Origin: Scleroderma bovista
Lineage: Eukaryota > Basidiomycota > Agaricomycetes > Boletales > Sclerodermataceae
NCBI GenBank assembly: GCA_037178675.1
Contig: JAYMGJ010000469.1
Span: 1 to 64,000, forward strand
Direction of reading: 5' to 3'
Length of the DNA stretch: 64,000 bases
Shown: one piece after another, positions 48,401 to 58,900 of the stretch
How positions within the stretch are numbered: the stretch's first letter is position 1
How the letters are laid out: the number at the start of each line of letters is the position of its first letter
Translations under genes and position numbers: made by a program
The notes under the pieces: generated by a model
What the model was told of the DNA's origin: nothing
The model's database searches: none
The model's input: only the letters and a program-made list of their open reading frames with translations

Positions 48401-49974
48401 TATGAAACAGAAATGGTGGCAGCTCCAAGCAAATGAAGAGTGGGTTGTGTGAGGGCGTCTCCCAGGGACTTAGCAAAATTTTGGTTGCAGTGTGATTATA
48501 TCAGCAGATCCCAAACAGTGCGCAACACCGATGTGGCAACGGCGTCCACTGCGACTGGCACGACCATGACCATGACAACCGTTAATGCACAACCAACACA
48601 ATGGCCATGACCACAACATCAACGAGTAGTTGTCATTGGCGATGACGGCGATGGCGATCAACTGACCATCACTGCTGACTGTGACAACAACGACAACGCA
48701 TGACAACGACAATGACTGTCGCTGCCGTGATGCCAATAGTGTGATGAGTTCCAACATTGATGATGGTGTCGATGGTGATGACCAGCCCACCACCACCACC
48801 ACCGACAACAACGGCAATAGAATACCAACTGTATTCAACTTAGTCTACTTATTTTCCTTATTTTCCTTAATGCAATGCTCCTTGTTCATCTTTTTTGACT
48901 TAAGCAACTTGTAGTTTTCCAGAGTTTTGGAAAAGTACAAAAAGGGTAATAAGGTGTGATTAAGTAACCTGTCAAATTCCTGATGCATGTGGTCTATTTT
49001 GCTGGAAATGCTGCCCGCATGCAAGAAGGGGATGCAGATACAAGCCGTACAAATGTGGTTGCAGTCATATTTCAGTGTGTCTCTGCATGTCTTAGGCCGA
49101 ATCTATTTACTGATGACCAATTGTTGGGCCCTTTCATGTGCCGCCTTGTACATCCAGGTTGGGGGCCATTGCTGCGGTGGTTGCGTGTGTACTGTCATAT
49201 CGCCTGTCGCAAGAGTTACAACGCAATTGAACATACCGTGATTCCTCTTAATTCATGGGCTACATGTTATCAGTTGTGTTGCTCTTGTATGTGTTAAGTT
49301 CCCTTGGGTGGGCCAAACTAACAATCTCAAATCTTTCCTATAAGTTTGACGAACCTAGCTATATGTGATCCAATTCCACCCATGTAGCTTGTGTATGAGT
49401 GGCTATGGGACGACACAGCACCCACAATGATCTGAGGGGAAGATCAATTAGTGGCATGAATGCATACACTATGGCAGGATAAATGGGGCGAAGGGAAAAT
49501 AAAGGACCCATGGGTCATGCATAATAATGGCCCCTGCGATGGTCATTGCGACCACCCAGCTTCCTACAACAAAGCTCAACTTGTGTCAAGCTGCCCAATC
49601 CACAAACATCTCTTTCATGGTGAGAGTCCCCCGCCGGAGCTGCTCGAGGGATCCAGCATATATATGCCAGAAAGGGGGTTAATTTATATGTGAACAATTT
49701 CGACAGAGTACCACGCACCAGTGCAAGTGCTCGAAGTCAAGCATGTGGTGTTCTGCGAGGATGCTCATCATAGGAAATACAACAATGATGGCACCCAGCG
49801 CCTTCAGTTGCACTGGTAGTGAATGAAAGTATGGCAATCAGCCATTCAAGATGTGGATGCTTGGGATCGTAATGGTGGCATCCATCATGGTAGGCAGGAT
49901 TGAGTTACTTGGCTTGTCTTAGGAGAAGGACCCCTGGAGATGATCATCATTCTTACCTTTATGCAAGTGCTGGT
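48401..49974. other. No confident gene; low complexity and unrecognised ORFs
   Basis: 48530-48820 is rich in GACAACGAC/CCACCACC low-complexity DNA. A plus-strand frame at 48983-49297 (MHVVYFAGNAARMQEGDADT) and another at 49703-49800 (VQVLEVKHVVFCEDAHHRKY) look like decayed coding sequence of the kind found in mushroom transposons, but I cannot name them. Confidence 0.4.
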
Positions 49975-50645
49975 TGTCACGACCGCATGACGCCTTCTGA
50001 CTCCGCAAGGCCCCTAGTCTGCTGCAGACTTAAGTCTGATTGTGATCGGACACCTCTGACGCTATGTACCCATCTCCGCTCCGACTTTTGACGCTCTGTC
50101 TCCTTTTAGTATATAGTTCCACGCCTATGCCTCCAGTTATTGTATGTTTCCGTTCTGCTCCTGTCCCTGTTTCCTTTGTTCCCGTTTTAGATTAGATCTG
50201 GTTACTCGTAACTGTGCTCCGTTAACCTTTTGATCTGTCACACTTATCATTGATCTCCGTTCTGTGTACCTTACTCATCCATTTGTCATCCGCAGACTCT
50301 TAGCTATGTCTCCGCAATGTCTCTCTCCGCTTCTCGGTTACTATACATGTCTGATGTAAAGTATAAGTACTCCATATGCTGAGGGGATTGTCCCTCAGTT
50401 CGAATATCAACTTGAATACCTCTCGCGAACTCCTCCATCTCCACTCTCTGTCTCCATCATCATTCGACACCTCCGATTACCTTCGGACCTCTGTTCTCTG
50501 AAATACGAGGATTAGTATTCGCAAGGGCGCAGCACATACACTGAAGCCAACTTCCTCAAACCTCCCACAAACTTATCCCTCAGTTCCCAGCCTTTGTGCT
50601 GAGCTCCACTGTCATCGGAGTTTGTCGGAGGAAACAGTTCTGACA
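49975..50645 (+). mobile_element. Solo LTR of a TGTYACGACC family, copy 2
   Basis: Starts TGTCACGACCGC and ends ACAGTTCTGACA. The flanks are CTGGT on the left (49970-49974) and CTGGC on the right (50646-50650), a 5 bp duplication with one transition. It shares TATAAGTACTC and the CGGAG...GACA end with 47101-47732. Confidence 0.7.
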
Positions 50646-51099
50646 CTGGCAAGAGACAAACTAGATGATACTGTCATGATGGCTGAATGGATGTCACATC
50701 TGAGTAGAATCGGAATGCATGTTGCACATCCAGAGGTTTTTGAAATTTGGGTGCTCATCGAGTTGACCATTGAGGCTGTTTGATAAGCACCTTGATATCC
50801 TTGTCTTGTGATGCTTTCAATCCAATCACCACACACCCACCTCCACTCGACACACAACTTTTTGTGACAACCATGGTTCCTAGAGTCATCAACAATGTTT
50901 TGGCTTCTCTGCCATCCAGGAATACAGGGAAGCATGGTGCACACCCCAGAGCAAGTGAGTATATGTGATTGACTGGATAGCATACATTACCATACGAAAA
51001 ATTGGACGAGGCTTTTCCGACTTACTAATGATCCAACACTTGGACTTATTCTCACACCTCCTCCTTGTTACTATTGTTGACCATTCCAGAAGTCGCCTG

Positions 51100-52486
51100 C
51101 TCGCAAAATATGTCGATATCGTGGAATGCGAAACCATCATAAAGAGCGCGCCCAGACTCCGAAATATGTTCTTAGATGGCTTGAAGCATGATTTTAAGTC
51201 TGTGCGGCTTTTGAGTAAGGACCTGTCTGTATTCCGGTGATTTCACATCTATGTACTCACACGGTGAACGCCTCCATTGTAGAACTGCTTCGACCACGTG
51301 TATCAATCCATGTCCTGCGTCTGAGTGTCCCCCCATCGTATGACAGGGGTGAGCATGTCATTGATTCATCTGTAGCCGTGTCAGATTTCGGTGTAAACAA
51401 ACAGAAGGAAGAGAACTGACCAAGAATGAGAACTTTGGGATCACGGATTCGGGCACGGGCAAGTGCGAGTCGTTGGCACATTCCCCCATTCAGTGTAATA
51501 CCACTATCCTGTTCCTCGGTCCCACCACTGCCAGAAAGGACAGTATCATCAAGGCCATTCACCCACCCATCGAGCATTGCAACCCGACAAGCTTCTCGTA
51601 CTTCCTTGCATGATACATCCTCGACACGTTAACCACTCCCGACAATGCCGAGCGCAATGTCAGTGTACACTTCCTCGAAAAACTTGTGCACCCTGACACG
51701 CAGAGCCCTGCACGACACCTGCGACATGGCAGCGCACCCAGGTCGGGTCGAGGTATCATATGTCCTGTTCATCGAGGAGCAGATTTCCGTTGCCTTCGCT
51801 GGGTAGAGCGTACTGCCGAAGAAGGAGAGCACCTATAGTGGATTTGCCACATCCCGATGGACCGACGATGTATGTCGTTTCGCAAGCAGGGAGATACAGC
51901 TTAGGACAGGCGTGTCAGAGCGAGTTGGGTATGAGAATGTGATATTAGTAAGGCAAAGGTCGCCGGTGAAACGGGCTGGTGTGATTCGCCGGAGAATTTG
52001 GGATTTATGAGGTTGAGGGCTTGAGGCCTCAGAGTCATCGTGTGTGGACGTGTGTGGGGGAGTCGAGGACACGATGAGAGATGCGAGTTCGGCGGCTGCG
52101 ATTTTTCCTTTGGCGAGCACGACAAGGAGTGGCACGGCCATCTGGAGGTTACTCGTGGCTATGAGACACGCCCAGAAGACGCTCATGACACCACCGGGCT
52201 GGATCTTGCCCTGGCGCACGAGATGTGCGCCGAACCAGAATCCCTCGACGAACATGGCCATCGTGACGAACTGGGATGCCCCAGTAGTAGCACCCCATAT
52301 GGCGGGGAGTGCTGGCAGGGCGGCAGGGATGCGCGCGAGGAGAGAGGATTCGTGGGATTCCGCGTTGGAACAGCTTGTCTCCGAAGCCCTCACGGTCGGT
52401 ATGACGACAATGATCAAAAGAGGGACAGGCCCGAGCACGGGAACCAATGCAACGACATGCACGTCGAGTCCACTTATATCCAGCAT
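51100..52486 (-). pseudogene. Fragment of a Ste6-type ABC exporter gene
   Basis: Ste6 proteins export the farnesylated mating pheromone across the plasma membrane. The minus strand reads a membrane-domain end (GATTGASQFVTMAMFVEGFW), then RITPARFTGDLCLTNITFSY, which opens a nucleotide-binding domain. Walker A is TYIVGPSGCGKSTIGALLL (about 51870-51820). After frame changes come YLDPTWVRCHVAGVVQGLCV and the signature LNGGMCQRLALARARIRDPK (about 51480), and an intron at about 51363-51413 splits the Walker B region. At least two frameshifts occur, and the N-terminal membrane helices and the second half are missing. ABC identity is firm; the Ste6 assignment rests on overall wording of the motifs. 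The fragment may extend to about 50650. Confidence 0.72.
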
Positions 52487-52539
52487 ATGCTGGCTGCGAC
52501 AGATACGGTCTACCGATGAATTTTGCGTTTACAGGAAAG

Positions 52540-54030
52540 GGAAATTAATGACTCGGAAATGGCTGCGATGAAAGAGGTCATTGAAGCTGGTGCGGCGGGC
52601 TTAAGGTTGCATGAGGATTCGGGGAGTGCACCTGCTGCGATCTCGAAATGTTTGGATGCAGCGGATATATACGATGTACAGGTGGGTGCGTTGTGTTGTG
52701 TTGTCGGATCGATCACGAACTTTAAGTATGCTAACAGGTCAATAGGATACACTCAACGAGAGCCTTGGGTTGTCGTACTTTATTGTGTCTCAAAATCTCA
52801 GGACGTACCATCCATACTTACCACACGGAGGGTGCCGGTGGGTGCGTACCTCAGTTGCATGGTCGTCATTTCTGACTTCTGCAAACATCAGATGGTAGTC
52901 ATGCGCCTGATATCATCGTCGTCTCTGGCCTTGAGAGCGTGCTCCCATCCTCTACAAATCCCACCTGCCCTTATGCTACCAACACCCCTGACGAGCACCA
53001 CGATATAAGCGCTGTGTACCCTGCGCCAACCCACCCTCGTCCTCATTCCTGTCTAAAAGATGCTCATGGGCTGCCACCATCTCGACAAGAACATCCAAGA
53101 AGACTTCGCCTTCGCCGATTCGCGCATCCGCGTCAAGACAATTGCAGCAGAAGACGTGCTCCACGATACAGGCGCGATATCAATGATTAGCTCGGACTCA
53201 CTCACAGGCGTTGGGTCGTGTCGGGGAGGTCGTCGCGCGGACGTGGCGCGCCGCGAGCAAGATGAAGACATGAAGGGGACTGCTGGAGGATCTGGTGACT
53301 CGGCAGAGTGCGATAATGGGAGAGTGAAGAGGTACATTGCCAAGTATCTGATCAATCCGTGAGTTGTTCATTTACTCGTTTCTTGGTGCCCGTATGCAGT
53401 AGACTTAACATGTATACGTCAGCGCTATCACGCACGACATCAGCTCGTACGTCGGTTCAGTCAAAGTAGGCAAGCTTGTAGACCTCGTCCTGTGGAAACC
53501 TGAAAACCTCGGTGCGAAACCAGAGATGGTCCTCAAATCTGGCGTCATCGTATGGGCACAGGTGCGTTTGACATTTCCTTTGAACCCGCCTGCACCTTTC
53601 GGGGGAGCTTCCTTTTCTCGTTTGTCACGCTGGCATTGTGTATTACGGGCGTGTATGAATGTGAATCCGACGGAGGGCATGACGTGCAATGACCATATCC
53701 TTTTCCTTCATCCACATGTACTCTCATGTGCATTTAATCGTTCACTTCCTCCTGTCTCAAATGGGTGACGCCAGCGCCTCCATCCCGACCGTCCAACCTG
53801 CCTACGGCCGCCCAATGTGGGGCTCCCTACCTGGATCGGCCACACGCAGTTCGTACGCTTTCGTCTCCAAACACGCGTTCGACAAGAACATTGCGGCGCT
53901 GTATGGCCTGTCAAAGAACACGGCTTTTACATGGTCACTCAGGTTGGTGGAAAATGCGCGATTTTTCCCCACTGATCCGCGATTTCGACGACTGCCTAAG
54001 CTCTGTATTGACTCTATTAGATAGTTATGT
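52540..54030 (+). pseudogene. Fragment of a urease gene (C-terminal part)
   Basis: Urease hydrolyses urea to ammonia and CO2 at a dinickel site. The plus strand gives [20 protein letters not shown] (about 52575), then an intron (GTGGGT..CTAACAG, 52681-52738), [19 protein letters not shown] with nickel-ligand histidines (about 52804), [20 protein letters not shown], and CHHLDKNI with the catalytic His (about 53068). [20 protein letters not shown] leads to ISMISSDS and a frameshift near 53205. Later exons read [33 protein letters not shown] and SIPTVQPAYGRPMWGS, ending near LYGLSKNT (about 53930). The N-terminal third is missing, and the fragment starts within about 50 bp of the minus-strand Ste6 fragment. 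Confidence 0.88.
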
Positions 54031-54045
54031 GGCACCTACTGTTGT

Positions 54046-54566
54046 CAATGTTACCCCATGAATTATCAACTGCAGCAGAGGTTAACTCCGGACTATGACC
54101 TGTGGTGTTACCCAATCGGGTGACCAATGGGTGATGTCGCACTAGCGATGGGCACGACGTTCAATGGTCCCAGCGTCGGGCTCTTGGCCAAGCATCTTCC
54201 CACTGTAGGGGATTATTACTTACAGCTCTCTGAAAAACGTTGGAATGATTTCTATATGCCGCTGCCACGCGCATTGATGATTGGACGATTACCATACCTT
54301 GCAGCCACCTACCAGTGATAAGCGCTCTGATATCAATGAGCTGCCTCATGTCGTCCGTGCGGCATTTCCTCCTTGTGCTCTAACCACGGTCACTGTCTGC
54401 CTCGACTCGTTCCACAACTCCTCCGTCGTACAATTCTTCAGTAGGCCAATTATCGCGGAATGGCTCGTTCGGTCAGAAACTTTTTGTCAGCTTTGCCGTT
54501 CAGGAAAAAGAGTGAGTATTCGTTAAATTTTACCGACCGTAAGGTGATATCGATGGTGGCATTGTG
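54046..54566. other. No recognised gene; upstream region of the GTPase gene
   Basis: A 63-codon frame at 54127-54318 (MGDVALAMGTTFNGPSVGLL) has no motif I know. The true 5' exon of the GTPase gene may lie here, since no ATG opens its first visible exon. Confidence 0.3.
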
Positions 54567-55889
54567 GCAGACATCTCTCCAAGCACCGACGAAGAGAGGC
54601 TTCGTTTGGATCCTGCGCAAGTCAAAAAGCACTTCGATCGCATAGGTCACTTCAGAATCCTCGTCATCGGCAGATCAAATGCAGGTAAAACGACACTCTT
54701 GCAGCGTGTTTGCAATACTACGGAGCTCCCGGAAATTTTCAATGCCAACGGTGAAAAGGTCAAGTACCCCATCCTGCCATATTGTACATTCCTTCAGGTT
54801 ACTGATCAGTGCAATCACAATTTCCAGATTGATCCTGCAATTGTAAAGGGGTCCCTGGAGGTGATCTAGGAGCTCAGCTGGTGATATGAATGGCACTAAC
54901 TATGTTCAGAGAGGGCTCCATAACATTGAAGATGAACTAATCTTCCAGAGTAACCAAGGCTTCATCTTTCATGACTCACGAGGATTTGAGACTGGCTCTG
55001 TGAATGAGCTGAACTTGATGAAGGACTTTGTGGCTGATCGGGCAGCCACAATGGAGTTGGGAAAGCGCATTCATGTCATATGGTAAGTCCATAATTGGAA
55101 TTAAGAATTTAAACATTATTGGGATGTAGGTATTGCCTCTCAATGGCTGACCATGAGAGGCCAATTTTGGCTGCAGAAGAGAAGTTCTTCAATGAATGCA
55201 ACACTAGGAATGGTAAGCTAGTGCCTTGTTGCCATTGATATCATGATGATTCTGATATGGTTACTGGGGAGTGCCTGTGATTGCTGTATTGACAAAGGCT
55301 GATGCCTTGAAGGTGCCTGCTCTCAACCAACAAATGAGAGAAAAGGGTTTGACAATGAGAGAAGCAATGCCAAGGGCTGAGGAAATAGCAGCACAGATGT
55401 TAAGCAGGCTGAGAGCCAGAATTGAAAGCCAGCTGGGTGTTTGCAAGCACCCTCCAAAGGCCTATTTGGAATTGGCTGGTAAGTCATTAGGATTAACCTT
55501 GAAACATATTTGTTGTGACCTGGACACCTCAATGCAGGTATGAATCAAGAGGGTGCAGATTGTGGTCCACTGTTAAGATGCACAGTGGATGCTCTTGATG
55601 AGGTGGAACTGCAGAAGCTAGTAATATCAACACAGCAAGTGAACATTGATCTGAACATTGAATATACTGTCAAGAGGTGAGGCAGTAATCTTAGCATATT
55701 ATTGTTATGTGACATTTTGCCATGTGACAGCACACTGAAATCATACATGCTGCTAGGTGAATTTGAAAAGTTACCCATGGAACTGGGCATATTGAGCTGG
55801 ATGCCATATAAGGTGAGGGAAGCATTGACCTTGGGTTGGAATTATAAAATCAGTTGCAACAGGTGATTAAACTTGCAAGAATAACATAA
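54567..55889 (+). CDS. G-domain (P-loop GTPase) protein of the mushroom type
   Basis: A GTP-binding protein; its biological role is unknown to me. G1 is RILVIGRSNAGKTTLLQRV (about 54650), the DxxG element is in FIFHDSRGFETG (about 54965) and the G4 motif is LTKADAL (about 55285). Introns with clean sites: 54861-54909, 55083-55130, about 55213-55270, 55482-55539, 55678-55729 and 55831-55862. Splicing them gives one open frame ending KVIKLARIT and TAA at 55887-55889. The first visible exon has no ATG, so a 5' exon is missing from this call. After about 55085 the gene contains essentially no CpG, although the frame stays intact. The 81 bp repeat array starts about 50 bp after the stop. Confidence 0.8.
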
Positions 55890-55942
55890 TGAAATGATGT
55901 TTTCTGATCATTATTACTGCTGGGCTGTTGGCCTGAAAGCTT

Positions 55943-58900
55943 GTGAGTGATTTCATGTCAGGTCCAGCTGGGTCCCTTCTCACTGTCATCACTCCCACTC
56001 TGGTCCTGTTGGCTTGACAGGAAGTGAGTGATTTCATGGCAGGTCCAGCTGGGTCCATTCTCACTGTCCTCACTCCCACTCTGGTCCTGTTGGCTTGACA
56101 GGGAGTGAGTGATTTCATGGCAGATCCAGCTGGGACCCTTCTCACTGTCCTCACTCCCACTCTGGTCCTGTTGGCTTGACAGGGAGTGAGTGATTTCATG
56201 GCAGGTCAAGCTGGGTCCCTTCTCACTGTCCTCACTCCCACTCTGGTCCTGTTGGTTTGACAGTTTGTGAGTGATTTCATGGCAGGTCCAGCTGGGACCC
56301 TTCTCACTGTCCTCACTCCCACTCTGGTCCTGTTGGCTTGACAGGAAGTGAGTGATTTCATGGCAGGTCCAGCTGGGACCCTTCTCACTGTCCTCACTCC
56401 CACACTGGTCCTGTTGGCTTGACAGTTTGTGAGTGATTTCATGGCAGGTCAAGCTGGGTCCCTTCTCACTGTCCTCACTCCCACTCTGGTCCTGTTGGCT
56501 TGACAGTTTGTGAGTGATTTCATGGCAGGTCCAGCTGTCCTCACTCCCACTCTGGTACTGTTGGCTTGATAGTATGTGAGTGATTTCATGACAGGTTCAG
56601 CTGGGACCCTTCTCACTGTCCTCACTCCCACTCTGGTCCTGTTGGCTTGACAGCGAGTGAGTGATTTCATGACAGGTCCAGCTGGGTCCCTTCTCACTGT
56701 CCTCACTCCCACTCTGGTCCTGTTGGCTTGACAGTTGGTGAGTGATTTCATGGCAGGTCTAGCTGGGTCCCTTCTCACTGTCCTCACTCCCACTCTGGTC
56801 CTGTTGGCTTGACAGCGAGTGAGTGATTTCATGGCAGGTCCAGCTGTCCTCACTCCAACTCTGGTCCTGTTGGCTTGATAGTATGTGAGTGATTTCATGA
56901 CAGGTCCAGCTGGGACCCTTCTCACTGTCCTCACTCCCACTCTGGTCCTGTTGGCTTGACAGGAAGTGAGTGATTTCATGGCAGGTCCAGCTGGGTCCCT
57001 TCTCACTGTCCTCACTCCCACTCTGGTCCTGTTGGCTTGACAGTTGGTGAGTGATTTCATGGCAGGTCCAGCTGGGTCCCTTCTCACTGTCCTCACTCCC
57101 ACTCTGGTCCTGTTGGCTTGACAGTTGGTGAGTGATTTCATGGCAGGTCCAGCTGGGACCCTTCTCACTGTCCTCACTCCCACTCTGGTCCTGTTGGCTT
57201 GACAGTTTGTGAGTGATTTCATGGCAGGTCCAGCTGTCCTCACTCCCACTCTGATCCTGTTGGCTTGATAGTATGTGAGTGATTTCATGACAGGTCCAGC
57301 TGGGACCCTTCTCACTGTCCTCACTCCCACTCTGGTCCTGTTGGCTTGACAGCGAGTGAGTGATTTCATGGCAGGTCAAGCTGGGTCCCTTCTCACTGTC
57401 CTCACTCCCACTCTGGTCCTGTTGGCTTGACAGCGAGTGAGTGATTTCATGGCAGGTCCAGCTGGGTCCTTTCTCACTTCCCTCACTCCCACTCTGGTCC
57501 TGTTGGCTTGACAGTTTGTGAGTGATTTCATGGCAGGTCAAGCTGGGTCCCTTCTCACTGTCCTCACTCCCACTCTGGTCCTGTTGGCTTGACAGGAAGT
57601 GAGTGATTTCATGGCAGGTCCAGCTGGGACCCTTCTCACTGTCCTCACTCCCACACTGGTCCTGTTGGCTTGACAGTTTGTGAGTGATTTCATGGCAGGT
57701 CAAGCTGGGTCCCTTCTCACTGTCCTCACTCCCACTCTGGTCCTGTTGGCTTGACAGTTTGTGAGTGATTTCATGGCAGGTCCAGCTGTCCTCACTCCCA
57801 CTCTGGTACTGTTGGCTTGATAGTATGTGAGTGATTTCATGACAGGTTCAGCTGGGACCCTTCTCACTGTCCTCACTCCCACTCTGGTCCTGTTGGCTTG
57901 ACAGCGAGTGAGTGATTTCATGACAGGTCCAGCTGGGTCCCTTCTCACTGTCCTCACTCCCACTCTGGTCCTGTTGGCTTGACAGTTGGTGAGTGATTTC
58001 ATGGCAGGTCTAGCTGGGTCCCTTCTCACTGTCCTCACTCCCACTCTGGTCCTGTTGGCTTGACAGCGAGTGAGTGATTTCATGGCAGGTCCAGCTGTCC
58101 TCACTCCAACTCTGGTCCTGTTGGCTTGATAGTATGTGAGTGATTTCATGACAGGTCCAGCTGGGACCCTTCTCACTGTCCTCACTCCCACTCTGGTCCT
58201 GTTGGCTTGACAGGAAGTGAGTGATTTCATGGCAGGTCCAGCTGGGTCCCTTCTCACTGTCCTCACTCCCACTCTGGTCCTGTTGGCTTGACAGTTGGTG
58301 AGTGATTTCATGGCAGGTCCAGCTGGGTCCCTTCTCACTGTCCTCACTCCCACTCTGGTCCTGTTGGCTTGACAGTTGGTGAGTGATTTCATGGCAGGTC
58401 CAGCTGGGACCCTTCTCACTGTCCTCACTCCCACTCTGGTCCTGTTGGCTTGACAGTTTGTGAGTGATTTCATGGCAGGTCCAGCTGTCCTCACTCCCAC
58501 TCTGATCCTGTTGGCTTGATAGTATGTGAGTGATTTCATGACAGGTCCAGCTGGGACCCTTCTCACTGTCCTCACTCCCACTCTGGTCCTGTTGGCTTGA
58601 CAGCGAGTGAGTGATTTCATGGCAGGTCAAGCTGGGTCCCTTCTCACTGTCCTCACTCCCACTCTGGTCCTGTTGGCTTGACAGCGAGTGAGTGATTTCA
58701 TGGCAGGTCCAGCTGGGTCCTTTCTCACTTCCCTCACTCCCACTCTGGTCCTGTTGGCTTGACAGTTTGTGAGTGATTTCATGGCAGGTCAAGCTGGGTC
58801 CCTTCTCACTGTCCTCACTCCCACTCTGGTCCTGTTGGCTTGACAGGAAGTGAGTGATTTCATGGCAGGTCCAGCTGGGACCCTTCTCACTGTCCTCACT

